64,000 nt of DNA from Halosaccharopolyspora lacisalsi (lineage in GTDB: Bacteria; Actinomycetota; Actinomycetes; Mycobacteriales; Pseudonocardiaceae). This document shows, piece by piece, positions 1 through 7,634 of this stretch. The DNA lies in assembly GCF_014137975.1 (NCBI RefSeq), contig NZ_JACGWZ010000001.1, forward strand, positions 558,001 through 622,000. The letters are read 5' to 3'. The position numbers and the translations under genes were made by a program. Every line of letters begins with the position of its first letter. The first letter of the stretch is position 1. The notes beneath the pieces are model-generated. The model made no database searches and was not told where the DNA came from. It saw only the letters and a program-made list of their open reading frames with translations.

Positions 1-54
1 ACCACGGGTCCGACTTCGGCCCGGGCCGGAGAACTCCACGAGGGGAGCTCGCAG

Positions 55-522
55 ATGCGACGCAGGAAGTCGTTCACGGCCACGGTGGCCGCGCTGACTC
101 TCGGCAGCGTCCTCGGCGGTGGTGCCGTGGCCCAGGCCGCGCCCGCCCCACCTCCACCGGCACCGAGTGAGACGCCGTGCGCTCCGACGGCGAGGGCCTG
201 CGTGGACCTGTCCACGCAGCAGACCTGGTTGCAGGAGAACGGTCGTGTGACCTACGGCCCCGTGCCGATCACTTCGGGCAAGCCCGCTGCTCCGACGCCG
301 ACCGGGACCTTCCAGGTGCAGTGGAAGGACGTCGACCACCGCAGCAGTGAGTTCGACAACGCACCCATGCCGTACTCGGTGTTCTTCACCCTGAACGGCA
401 TCGCCTTCCACCAGGGCAGCCTGGAACGTCCCTCCAACGGGTGCATCCACCTGTCGACCAGTGCGGCCCCGAAGTACTTCGACTCGCTGGCTCCCAGCGA
501 CGAGGTGCAGGTCGTGCGGTGA
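55..522 (+). CDS. Secreted L,D-transpeptidase (YkuD domain), short form
   Basis: 155 aa. Residues 1-29 are a signal peptide ending AQA, followed by a Pro-rich linker. The YkuD domain fills the rest, with a His at 119 and the motif SNGCIHL whose Cys130 is the expected nucleophile. The family makes 3-3 cross-links in peptidoglycan or anchors proteins to it, outside the membrane. The usual Arg after the Cys is replaced by His, a variant I recall from other actinobacterial members. Cys42 and Cys49 may form a disulfide. The ATG is preceded by GAGGGGAG. A hairpin follows the stop, so it is probably a single-gene unit. The catalytic domain is clear; whether it is a transpeptidase or a related amide-exchange enzyme is not proven. 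Confidence 0.85.
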   Translation: MRRRKSFTATVAALTLGSVLGGGAVAQAAPAPPPPAPSETPCAPTARACVDLSTQQTWLQENGRVTYGPVPITSGKPAAPTPTGTFQVQWKDVDHRSSEFDNAPMPYSVFFTLNGIAFHQGSLERPSNGCIHLSTSAAPKYFDSLAPSDEVQVVR

Positions 523-530
523 AAACCGGT

Positions 531-566
531 GCGTCTTCCGGGTCGGTGTGGCAGCCCGGAAGACGC
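531..566 (+). terminator. Hairpin after the L,D-transpeptidase gene
   Basis: A perfect 12-bp stem (GCGTCTTCCGGG at 531-542 and its complement at 555-566) with a 12-nt loop lies just after the stop codon at 522 and before rsmD. There is no T run, so this is a U-less terminator candidate of the kind common in actinobacteria. Confidence 0.55.
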
Positions 567-598
567 CCGCCGTCCGGTCTGCGCGATGATGGTTCCCC

Positions 599-1177
599 GT
601 GACACGCATCGTGGCCGGAGACCTGGGAGGACGACGCATCGAGGTTCCTCAGCGCGGCACCCGACCGACCCGTGAGCGGGTCCGGGAGTCCCTGTTCAGT
701 GCCCTGGAGTCCGCGCTGGACCTGACCGACCTGCGGGTGCTCGACCTCTACGGCGGCTCGGGCGCCCTCGGACTGGAGGCGCTCTCGCGTGGCGCGGCCC
801 ACGCCACCTTCGTCGAGTCCGACCGCAACGCCGCGCGCCTGCTGCGCCGAAACGCCGAATCCCTGGGGGTGGGGCGGCAGGTGGGTATCGAGCAGACACC
901 GGTGGGCACGGCGCTGGCCGCGCACCCGCGCGAGCCGTACGATCTCGTGCTCGTCGACCCGCCCTACGCCGTCGAAACCACGGTCCTGAACCGCGAGTAC
1001 GGCCTGCTGGTGGCCAACGGGTGGGTCGGACCGGGCAGTCTGGTGATCGTGGAGCGCCCGGTCCAGAGCGCCGGCCCCGGCTGGCCGGAACCTCTGGCGG
1101 CGCTGCGTGACAAGAACTACGGCGACACGGTGGTGTACTGGGCCGAGTACCCGACCGACGAGCACGGGGATCCGTGA
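599..1177 (+). CDS. rsmD: 16S rRNA (guanine966-N2)-methyltransferase RsmD
   Basis: 192 aa, the normal family length. The SAM-binding motif LDLYGGSGALGLEA lies at about residues 49-61 and the catalytic DPPY motif at 120-123. The enzyme methylates G966 of 16S rRNA in the assembled small subunit. The GTG start at 599 gives the conserved N-terminus TRIVAGDLGGRRI. It sits directly upstream of coaD, the pairing seen across actinobacteria. The coaD promoter lies just after the rsmD stop, so the two can be expressed separately. Confidence 0.93.
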   Translation: MTRIVAGDLGGRRIEVPQRGTRPTRERVRESLFSALESALDLTDLRVLDLYGGSGALGLEALSRGAAHATFVESDRNAARLLRRNAESLGVGRQVGIEQTPVGTALAAHPREPYDLVLVDPPYAVETTVLNREYGLLVANGWVGPGSLVIVERPVQSAGPGWPEPLAALRDKNYGDTVVYWAEYPTDEHGDP

Positions 1178-1217
1178 CCCCGGCCACGTCGTCCTGAGTG
1201 CTCAGGGGATGTGCTGC

Positions 1218-1223
1218 TACCGT
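1218..1223 (+). promoter_or_regulatory. Candidate -10 element of a leaderless coaD transcript
   Basis: TACCGT (TAnnnT type) stands 8 nt before the ATG at 1232, the spacing expected when transcription begins at or next to the start codon. No good Shine-Dalgarno sequence is present. This supports ATG 1232 over the upstream GTG at 1211. Confidence 0.45.
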
Positions 1224-1231
1224 CATCGCTC

Positions 1232-1717
1232 ATGAGGCGCGCCGTCTGTCCAGGCTCTTACGACCCCGTCACCAACGGTCACTTGGACATCATCGAACGG
1301 TCCGCGGGGTTGTTCGACGAGGTCGTCATCGCGGTGCTGGTGAACAAGAGCAAGAAGAGCCTGTTCGACGTCGAGGAACGCATGGAGATGCTGCGCGAGG
1401 TCACCGCCCAGTGGCCGAACGTGCGCATCGACTCCTGGCACGGTCTGCTGGTGGACTACTGCCGTGCGCACGGCATCGGCGCGATCGTGAAGGGCTTGCG
1501 GGCGGTCAGCGACTTCGACTACGAGCTGCAGATGGCCCAGATGAACCAGCGCCTGTCCGGAGTGGAGACGCTGTTCATGTCCACCAACCCGCTCTACAGC
1601 TTCCTGGCGAGTTCGCTGGTCAAGGAGGTGGCCACCTACGGTGGTGACGTCTCCAACCTGCTGCCGCCCAAGATCGAGCACCGCCTCCGGGAGCGTCTCG
1701 CCGAACAGGCCGGTTAG
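1232..1717 (+). CDS. coaD: Phosphopantetheine adenylyltransferase
   Basis: 161 aa. It transfers AMP from ATP to 4'-phosphopantetheine, the fourth step of coenzyme A synthesis, in the cytoplasm. The nucleotidyltransferase signature GSYDPVTNGHLDI is at the N-terminus (TxGH-like motif within the first 18 residues), and FMSTNPLYSFLASSLVKEVA carries the second nucleotide-binding segment. An in-frame GTG at 1211 would add seven residues. ATG 1232 is preferred because the conserved family N-terminus begins there and a -10-like element sits just upstream. Confidence 0.95.
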   Translation: MRRAVCPGSYDPVTNGHLDIIERSAGLFDEVVIAVLVNKSKKSLFDVEERMEMLREVTAQWPNVRIDSWHGLLVDYCRAHGIGAIVKGLRAVSDFDYELQMAQMNQRLSGVETLFMSTNPLYSFLASSLVKEVATYGGDVSNLLPPKIEHRLRERLAEQAG

Positions 1718-1724
1718 GGCCGAT

Positions 1725-1763
1725 CCCGCACGGGCGCCGTGAGCGCCACGGGTTCCGTGCGGG
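1725..1763 (+). terminator. Hairpin after coaD
   Basis: CCCGCACGG at 1725-1733 pairs with CCGTGCGGG at 1755-1763, 8 nt after the coaD stop. It is GC-rich with no T run, so a U-less terminator candidate. Confidence 0.4.
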
Positions 1764-1841
1764 TAGACGCCGCCGAAGGCCGCAGCGCGGTGGATCGGCG
1801 CGTGATCGTCGCGGTGTCGTTTCCGGTTCACGCCAATGTCG

Positions 1842-1869
1842 TTGCGTGATCACGTGGCCACATTACCGT
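1842..1869 (+). promoter_or_regulatory. Candidate promoter of the secreted RNase gene
   Basis: TTGCGT at 1842-1847 and TACCGT at 1864-1869 are spaced 16 bp. The -10 ends 7 nt before ATG 1877, so the message is probably leaderless. Confidence 0.45.
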
Positions 1870-1876
1870 TCGCGGT

Positions 1877-2326
1877 ATGAGACACATCTCCATACGAGCA
1901 GCCAGGACCCTGTTGGCCGGTCTGATCACGGTGGTGGGAGTGCTCGGCTTCCACGCGGGCGTCGCCTCGGCGGTGGCTCCCGCGCCGACCCCGGCTCCGA
2001 TCACCGCTCCGGCCGCCCAGCCCGAGTGCGGTGACCTCTCCGGGTTCGAGCAGGTCGCGCTGTCGGACCTGCCGCCGGAGGCCACCGACACCGTGCGGCT
2101 GATCCAGCGGGGTGGCCCTTACCCCTACCCGCAGGACGGCGGCGTCTTCCACAACCGCGAGGGCATCCTGCCGGACTGCTCGGACGGCTACTACCACGAG
2201 TACACCGTCGAGACCCCGGGCAGCGACGACCGCGGTGCGCGCAGGTTCGTCGTCGGCTCCAACGGTGAGTACTTCTACACCGCCGACCACTACGAGAGCT
2301 TCAGGTCGACCGACATCAACGCGTGA
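1877..2326 (+). CDS. Secreted guanyl-specific ribonuclease (RNase Sa/T1 superfamily)
   Basis: 149 aa with a signal peptide (about residues 1-33, ending ASA). The mature part matches the RNase Sa family closely: LPPEATDTVRLI, GPYPYPQDGGVFHNRE, GYYHEYTVETPG and YTADHYESF are family landmarks. The general base Glu95 (in FHNRE), an Arg in ARRF and His138 (in ADHY) are all present, so activity is expected. The canonical first Cys of the RNase Sa disulfide is Ala here and the C-terminal Cys is missing, while Cys51 and Cys101 are extra. No barstar-type inhibitor gene is adjacent, which fits an enzyme that is active only outside the cell. Confidence 0.9.
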   Translation: MRHISIRAARTLLAGLITVVGVLGFHAGVASAVAPAPTPAPITAPAAQPECGDLSGFEQVALSDLPPEATDTVRLIQRGGPYPYPQDGGVFHNREGILPDCSDGYYHEYTVETPGSDDRGARRFVVGSNGEYFYTADHYESFRSTDINA

Positions 2327-2333
2327 GGAGTGC

Positions 2334-2388
2334 GACCGGCCGGCGTGTCATCGTCGACACGCCGCCGACGGTGATATCCCGGCCGGTC
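2334..2388 (+). terminator. Nested inverted repeats after the RNase gene
   Basis: An inner 9-bp stem (CGGCGTGTC at 2341-2349 and 2356-2364) lies within an outer pair GACCGGCCGG (2334-2343) and CCGGCCGGTC (2379-2388). The two overlap by a few bases, so they are alternative folds. Position just after the stop suggests termination, but there is no T run. Confidence 0.35.
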
Positions 2389-2519
2389 GGCTTCGTGGTG
2401 GGCAGACTGGGGGGACGAGAGGTGTCCCTCCGCGGGGTGATCGGCGCCGCCTCGGTGTGTTCTGAGAGGCTAGTCCTTCGCGGAAAACCCGCCGTGGATA
2501 CGAGTGCAGGGAGATCGAC

Positions 2520-3257
2520 GTGTACCGGGTGTTCGAGTCGCTCGACGAGCTCGTCACGATCGTCGAGGAGGCGCGCGGCGTGCCCATGACCTCGGGGTGT
2601 GTGGTCCCCCGGGGCGACGTCCTGGAACTGCTCGACGAAGTGCGGGACTCCATCCCCTCGGAGTTCGACGACGCCCAGGACGTGCTCGACCATCGCGACG
2701 AGGTCGTGACCAAGGCCAAGACGGAGGCCGACCAGAACCTCAACAGTGCTCGTTCGGAGGCGGACAAGACCTCGGCGGAGGCCCGCGCCGAAGCCGAGCA
2801 GATGCTCACCGACGCCCGCGAGCGCGCCGAGCAGATCGTGTCCGAGGCCCGCGCCGAAGCCGAGCAGACGGTCACCAAGGCTCGTCGCGAGTACGAGGAC
2901 TACATCAGTCGCGCCCAGTCCGAGGCGGACCGGATGGTGCAGGCCGGCCGCGCCGCCTACGAGCAGTCGGTCCACGAGGGCAAGTCGGAACAGGAGCGGC
3001 TGGTCTCCGAGACCGAGGTCGTCCAGGAGGCCCAGGACGAGTCCAAGCGGATTCTCGACGAGGCCAACACCGACGCGGAACGGCTGCGCGGCGACTGCGA
3101 CGCTTATGTCGACTCCCGGTTGGCGGACTTCGAGGAACTGCTCGGGCGCACGATCCGTACCGTGAGCAAGGGGCGTCAGCAGCTGCGCAGCCCGGTGGGG
3201 GCACCGTTCGACTACGAGGGCTGGCAGGACCCCGCGGGCGGCGCTTCCTCGAAGTGA
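2520..3257 (+). CDS. sepIVA: SepIVA-like DivIVA-family coiled-coil division protein
   Basis: 245 aa. The N-terminal segment (MYRVFESLDELVTIVEEARGVP) and a DivIVA-like region up to about residue 55 precede a long Ala/Glu/Arg coiled coil from about 55 to 215. The position, close to DUF177-rnc-mutM and coaD-rsmD, matches mycobacterial SepIVA (Rv2927c), an essential septation factor; the name rests on that synteny and architecture. A 24-bp exact direct repeat (2778-2801 and 2844-2867) encodes a repeated heptad segment. The GTG start follows GGGAG. Role inferred: scaffold for septal or tip cell-wall synthesis at the membrane. Confidence 0.8.
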   Translation: MYRVFESLDELVTIVEEARGVPMTSGCVVPRGDVLELLDEVRDSIPSEFDDAQDVLDHRDEVVTKAKTEADQNLNSARSEADKTSAEARAEAEQMLTDARERAEQIVSEARAEAEQTVTKARREYEDYISRAQSEADRMVQAGRAAYEQSVHEGKSEQERLVSETEVVQEAQDESKRILDEANTDAERLRGDCDAYVDSRLADFEELLGRTIRTVSKGRQQLRSPVGAPFDYEGWQDPAGGASSK

Positions 3258-3542
3258 TCGCCGTACCGGGGGATTCTCCCGTGCCGGGCGGCGTCACGTA
3301 GGCTGAGGGGGCTGGCCTGGAGCAGTACCCGTACCAGTGCTCGTACCGGTGCCCGTTTCGCATCGGTGCTCGCCCGCTGATAAGTGGCCGCAGTGGAGTG
3401 GCTGCGAACGAGAGTACCGTGAACGAGTGCTGCCAATAAGTACTGGAAGTCGTTTCTCGGGCCTCCCGTGGGGACGCTTCAGCCGGTCCTTGCCCGTACC
3501 GTCCCGGCCACCGGGACGCCAAAGTACCTACCGAAACCTGTG

Positions 3543-4118
3543 ATGTCTCAGAAGCACGATGCCGCGCGTGCCGCTCCGGCAGGCCCCTGGGTGCTCGACA
3601 CCCGGGACTTCGGCCGCCGCGCGGGTGCCAGCCGCACCTACACGCGCCGTCCACCGGCTCCGGCCGGGTTCGGTCTCGACATGATCAGGGTGCCCGAGGG
3701 CGACCCGGTCGAGCTCGACCTGCTGTTGGAGGCCGTGGTGGAGGGCGTGCTGGTTTCCGGCACGGCCAAGGCCTCGGTCACCGGGGAGTGCGCGCGCTGT
3801 CTGGATCCGATCTCCGACGAGGTCGAGGTCGAGTTCCGCGAGCTGTTCGCCTACCCGGACAGCGCCACCGACGCCAGCACGGACGAGGAGGAGGTCAGTC
3901 GGGTCGTCGACGACCTGATCGACCTCGAACCTCTCGTGCGGGACACGATGCTGCCCACTCTCCCGATCGCACCGGCGTGCTCGCCGGACTGTCAGGGACT
4001 GTGCTCCGGGTGCGGCGCCAAGTGGGCCGAGCTCGATCCCGAGCACCATCATGAGACGATTGACCCTCGCTGGGCCGCATTGCGTGAGCGGTTCGGCGGT
4101 ACCGAAGAGGAGAAATAG
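3543..4118 (+). CDS. DUF177 (YceD) family protein
   Basis: 191 aa. This family lies next to rpmF in nearly all bacteria and has been linked to 23S rRNA processing; the exact role in actinobacteria is not established. Seen here are the DUF177 landmarks [10 protein letters not shown] and an acidic middle, followed by a Cys-rich C-terminus ([17 protein letters not shown]) that probably binds zinc. An in-frame GTG at 3468 would add 25 residues of non-conserved sequence; ATG 3543 begins the plausible protein. The rpmF start follows the stop by 2 nt. Confidence 0.88.
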   Translation: MSQKHDAARAAPAGPWVLDTRDFGRRAGASRTYTRRPPAPAGFGLDMIRVPEGDPVELDLLLEAVVEGVLVSGTAKASVTGECARCLDPISDEVEVEFRELFAYPDSATDASTDEEEVSRVVDDLIDLEPLVRDTMLPTLPIAPACSPDCQGLCSGCGAKWAELDPEHHHETIDPRWAALRERFGGTEEEK

Positions 4119-4120
4119 TC

Positions 4121-4303
4121 GTGGCTGTCCCCAAGTTCAAGAAGTCGCGGTCCAACACCCGTAAGCGTCGTTCGCAGTGGAAGGCCACGGCGCCGACACT
4201 GGTGAAGTGCTCGAACCGCGCTTGCCGTGAGCAGAAGCCGCCGCACATCGCCTGCCCCTCCTGTGGCCAGCACGCCGGCCGCCAGGTCGTCGAGCCCGCC
4301 TGA
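4121..4303 (+). CDS. rpmF: 50S ribosomal protein L32
   Basis: 60 aa. The N-terminus [20 protein letters not shown] is typical L32. Four cysteines (in KCSNRAC and ACPSC) form the zinc ribbon, so this is the zinc-binding, C+ form rather than the zinc-free paralogue made in zinc starvation. GTG start, with GAGGAG 5-10 nt upstream at the end of the DUF177 gene, so the two are translated together. Confidence 0.97.
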   Translation: MAVPKFKKSRSNTRKRRSQWKATAPTLVKCSNRACREQKPPHIACPSCGQHAGRQVVEPA

Positions 4304-4317
4304 GAGGACGACCGCGA

Positions 4318-5073
4318 GTGAGCGGAAAGCAGCCTTCCAACCACGCTGCGGACCGGACCGCGCTGCTCGAGGCTCTCGGTGTCGACCTCGACTCCGAGCT
4401 GCTGACGTTGGCTCTGACCCACCGTTCGTACGCTTACGAAAACGGTGGGTTGGAGCCCAACGAGCGACTGGAGTTCCTGGGGGACTCCGTGCTCGGGCTG
4501 GTGATCACCGATCACCTCTACAACGAGCATCCGGGACTTCCCGAGGGCCAGCTGGCGAAACTCCGGGCCAGTGTGGTGAACATGCACGCGCTCGCCGGTG
4601 TGGCCCGTGACCTCGGTGAGGGCGGCCTCGGAACGTACCTGCTGCTCGGGCGTGGCGAGGAGTTGACCGGGGGCCGGGACAAGGCCAGCATCCTGGGCGA
4701 CGGCTTGGAGGCGATGCTGGGGGCGATCTACCTCCAGCACGGCATCGAGGTCGCGCGCACGGTGATCCACCGCCTGTTCGCGCCCCTGCTGACCGAAGCG
4801 CCCCAGCTGGGCGCCGGTCTGGACTGGAAGACCAGTTTGCAGGAGTTGACGGCGGCCGCCGAGCTGGGCGTACCGGAGTACCGGGTCGAGGAGCAGGGGC
4901 CGGACCACCGCAAGGAGTTCAGCGCCTTCGTCGCGGTCGGCGGCGACACGATGGGCACCGGCAGTGGCCGGACCAAGAAGGACGCGGAGCAGAAAGCCGC
5001 CGAGATCGCCTGGCGCGCCCTGTCCGAGCGGATCGAACAGTCCAAGCCGAGCCCGAGCGGCGACGGGCAGTAG
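4318..5073 (+). CDS. rnc: Ribonuclease III
   Basis: 251 aa. It cleaves double-stranded RNA in rRNA maturation and mRNA turnover. The signature [13 protein letters not shown] is at about residues 48-60, the second acidic motif [12 protein letters not shown] near 130, and a double-stranded RNA-binding domain fills about 160-240 (ending [18 protein letters not shown]). GTG start 14 nt after rpmF; mutM follows by 28 nt, so rpmF-rnc-mutM form one unit. Confidence 0.96.
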   Translation: MSGKQPSNHAADRTALLEALGVDLDSELLTLALTHRSYAYENGGLEPNERLEFLGDSVLGLVITDHLYNEHPGLPEGQLAKLRASVVNMHALAGVARDLGEGGLGTYLLLGRGEELTGGRDKASILGDGLEAMLGAIYLQHGIEVARTVIHRLFAPLLTEAPQLGAGLDWKTSLQELTAAAELGVPEYRVEEQGPDHRKEFSAFVAVGGDTMGTGSGRTKKDAEQKAAEIAWRALSERIEQSKPSPSGDGQ

Positions 5074-5101
5074 CAGGCGGTCGTTCCGCCGGGTGGTGTG
5101 C

Positions 5102-5974
5102 GTGCCGGAGTTACCCGAAGTCGAAGTCGTCCGTCGTGGCGTCGCCGAGCACGTCGTCGGTCGCACCGTGTCGAGCGTGGAGGTGCTGCACCCGCGTGCA
5201 GTGCGCAAGCACGTTCCGGGTCCGGAGGACTTCTCCGGACGGCTGACCGAGCGGCGGCTGGCGGCGGCGCGCAGGCGCGGCAAGTACCTGTGGCTGGAGC
5301 TCGACGACGCGCCGGACGAGGCGCTGCTGACCCACCTCGGCATGAGCGGGCAACTGCTCGTGCGGCCCGAGGGGGCACCGGACGAGACGCACCTGCGCGT
5401 GCGGTTCCGCTTCGCCGGTGGTGGTGCCGAACTGCGCTTCGTCGACCAACGCACGTTCGGCGGGCTGAGCCTGGCCGATCTCGTGGACTCCGGGACGCGG
5501 ACCGTGCCGAAGCCGGTGGCCCACATCGCGCCGGACCCGCTGGACCCGGACTTCGACGGCGAGGTGGTCGTGGAGGCCATGCGTCGCCGCCGCACCGGTG
5601 TCAAACGGGCGCTGCTGGATCAGAGCCTGATCTCGGGAATCGGCAACATCTACGCCGACGAGGCCCTGTGGCGGGCGAAGCTGCACTGGGCGCGCCCGAC
5701 GGCGACGCTGACCCGGTCGGACGCGCGTGGCCTGCTCGACGCGGCGGCCGAGGTGATGCACGACGCGCTGGACGAGGGCGGGACCTCCTTCGACGCGCTG
5801 TACGTCGACGTCAACGGCGCGTCCGGTTACTTCGCCCGCTCCCTGGCCGTCTACGGGCAGGCGGGCCGGGCGTGCTCGGTCTGCGGCGCCTTCGTTCGCC
5901 GCGACGTGTTCATGAAGCGTTCCTCGTACACCTGCCCGGTGTGCCAGCCACAGCCCCGCAACGCCCACTGGTGA
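5102..5974 (+). CDS. mutM: Formamidopyrimidine-DNA glycosylase
   Basis: 290 aa. It excises 8-oxoguanine and formamidopyrimidines and nicks the abasic site. The start is fixed by chemistry: the mature protein must begin with Pro, and GTG 5102 is followed at once by [12 protein letters not shown] (catalytic Pro and Glu). GKYLW carries the conserved Lys, [15 protein letters not shown] is the helix-two-turn-helix, and the C-terminal zinc finger has CSVCG and CPVC pairs. All catalytic residues are present. Confidence 0.96.
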   Translation: MPELPEVEVVRRGVAEHVVGRTVSSVEVLHPRAVRKHVPGPEDFSGRLTERRLAAARRRGKYLWLELDDAPDEALLTHLGMSGQLLVRPEGAPDETHLRVRFRFAGGGAELRFVDQRTFGGLSLADLVDSGTRTVPKPVAHIAPDPLDPDFDGEVVVEAMRRRRTGVKRALLDQSLISGIGNIYADEALWRAKLHWARPTATLTRSDARGLLDAAAEVMHDALDEGGTSFDALYVDVNGASGYFARSLAVYGQAGRACSVCGAFVRRDVFMKRSSYTCPVCQPQPRNAHW

Positions 5975-5982
5975 AGCTTTTG

Positions 5983-6002
5983 GCGGTTCCGCGCGAAACC
6001 GC
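5983..6002. repeat. Degenerate copy of the GGTTTCGCGCGAAACC palindrome
   Basis: GCGGTTCCGCGCGAAACCGC is a 20-bp palindrome with a single mismatched pair, 8 nt after the mutM stop. It shares the core found at 12060, 12084, 15503, 24971 and 59825. Probably a terminator hairpin for the rpmF-rnc-mutM unit. Confidence 0.55.
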
Positions 6003-6068
6003 AGAACCCTCACTCGAAGGTGTTGCACTCTGACGCTCGGGTAGGCGGGCCGTAACGGGCGGACATTC

Positions 6069-6148
6069 CCGTGCGGTGGCGTTGCCGTGTAGTGGTGTCC
6101 CCGTGCGGTGACGTCCCCGTGCAGTGGCCTCCTCGTGCAGCCGCGCTC
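6069..6148. repeat. 16-bp tandem repeat, about five units
   Basis: Five consecutive 16-nt units with consensus CCGTGCRGTGRCGTCC begin at 6069, 6085, 6101, 6117 and 6133. Units 1-4 differ from one another at a few positions and the fifth is more diverged. The array is non-coding and lies between mutM and the glycosyltransferase gene. Nothing shows its function. Confidence 0.75.
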
Positions 6149-6365
6149 GGCTGGCAATCGTGTGTGAATCCGCCGGGAATTCCCCGGCCGCGCTCGCCCA
6201 CGGCCGCTCCGAAATTCCCCCGCTCACCGGCTGGGCCCGTACCGAGCACCGTCCTCTTCCCAGCTCGTTGCCAGCGAACGTGCGGTTCCCCCACACCTCG
6301 GTCCGGCTTCCTGGACCCGGGTCGGCTTTTCCGACTCCGGCCCGTGGGAAGAGAGGTGGTCGGAC
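6149..6365. other. Gene-free stretch upstream of the GT2/GtrA gene
   Basis: Together with 5975-6068 and the tandem repeat, this makes a 391-bp gap. It must contain the promoter of the glycosyltransferase operon, but I see no convincing -35/-10 pair. GGGAAGAGAGG at about 6347-6357 is the ribosome binding site for ATG 6366. Confidence 0.4.
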
Positions 6366-7634
6366 ATGGACGCAGCCGCGGCCCCGCAGCACGCGGGGCG
6401 ATCGGACCGGGGCACGGAGCACGATCCCGTGTTGCCCGCCACGGCGACGGTCGATCTCGTCGTCCCGGTCCACAACGAGCAACGGGCACTGCCCGGATGC
6501 GTGGAGGTGCTGCACGAACACCTGAGTGAGTCGTTCCCCCTCGACTGGTCCGTCACGATCGTGGACAACGCCAGCACCGACGACACGTTGCGGGTGGCCC
6601 ACGAGCTGGCCGAAGCCACCGACGGGGTCCGGGTGCTGCACCTCGACCGGAAGGGGCGGGGCCTGGCGCTGCGCACGGCGTGGAACTACAGCGACGCCGA
6701 CGTGGCCGTCTACATGGACGTGGACCTGTCCACCGGCCTGGACGCGCTGCTGCCCCTGGTGGCTCCGCTGGTCAACGGACACTCGGACCTCGCCATCGGT
6801 TCCCGGCTCGCACCGGGAGCGCGGACCGTCCGCGGTGCCCGCCGCGAGTTCGTCTCCCGCTGCTACAACACGGCGCTGCGGTGGAGCCACGGCGCGCGGT
6901 TCTCCGACGCCCAGTGCGGCTTCAAGGCGGTGCGCACGAAGGTGATCCGCCCCCTGCTGCGGTACGTGCACGACGACTCCTGGTTCTTCGACACCGAGCT
7001 GCTGCTGCTCGCCGAGCACAACGGGTTGCGGGTGCACGAAGTGCCGGTGGACTGGGTCGAGGACGTCGACAGCAGGGTGAAGGTGGTCCGGACGGTGGCC
7101 GACGACGTCGCGGGCCTGATCCGGGTGGCCCGCGAGAAGGTACGCGGCACCGCACGGGTGCGGGGACTGCCGCAGCGTCCGGAGCCGCGCGCCGCCCACC
7201 CGGGAGCGGTGCTCGGCCGGAGGGAGGACGGGCTGCTCTGGCAGCTGCTGTCCTTCGGCGCGATCGGAGCCGCGTCCACGGCGTTGACCTCGGTGCTGTA
7301 CGCGCTTTTCCGCGTGTGGTGGCCGCCGCTGCTGGCCAATCTCGGGGCACTGGTGCTCACGACGCTGTGGAACACCGAGGCCAACCGCAAGTACACCTTC
7401 ACAGCGCGGAAGAGCTCTTCGGGGCGGGTTCACCTGCTGGGGTTGCTGGTGTTCGCCCTCTACTACGCGGTGACCTCGGGGGCGTTGCTCGTGTTGCAGC
7501 ACGTGAACCCCGATCCGTCGCGCTGGCTGGAGATCGCGGTGCTGATCGTGTCCTCGGTCGTCGGTACGGTACTCAGGTTCGTGTCGTTGCGGCTCCTGGT
7601 CTTCCGCGACGCTCGGGAAGGGGAAGGGACATGA
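6366..7634 (+). CDS. GT2 glycosyltransferase fused to a GtrA membrane domain
   Basis: 422 aa. Residues about 30-250 are a family 2 glycosyltransferase of the dolichol-phosphate mannosyltransferase type: VDLVVPVHNEQ, VDNASTDDT and the metal-binding YMDVDLST. Residues about 290-415 hold four predicted membrane helices of the GtrA type, including the NTEANRKYTF motif. Such fusions are thought to load a sugar onto polyprenyl phosphate and help move it across the membrane. The next gene overlaps by 4 nt (ATGA) and is a membrane transferase that would use such a lipid-linked sugar. Sugar and acceptor cannot be read from sequence. Confidence 0.88.
   Translation: MDAAAAPQHAGRSDRGTEHDPVLPATATVDLVVPVHNEQRALPGCVEVLHEHLSESFPLDWSVTIVDNASTDDTLRVAHELAEATDGVRVLHLDRKGRGLALRTAWNYSDADVAVYMDVDLSTGLDALLPLVAPLVNGHSDLAIGSRLAPGARTVRGARREFVSRCYNTALRWSHGARFSDAQCGFKAVRTKVIRPLLRYVHDDSWFFDTELLLLAEHNGLRVHEVPVDWVEDVDSRVKVVRTVADDVAGLIRVAREKVRGTARVRGLPQRPEPRAAHPGAVLGRREDGLLWQLLSFGAIGAASTALTSVLYALFRVWWPPLLANLGALVLTTLWNTEANRKYTFTARKSSSGRVHLLGLLVFALYYAVTSGALLVLQHVNPDPSRWLEIAVLIVSSVVGTVLRFVSLRLLVFRDAREGEGT

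Noticed and set aside
386-1165. Long reverse-strand open frame opposite rsmD
   Set aside because: It mirrors rsmD codon structure, has no family motifs and is typical of high-GC shadow frames.
6069-6148. CRISPR array
   Set aside because: The 16-nt units are directly adjacent with no spacers and diverge between units.
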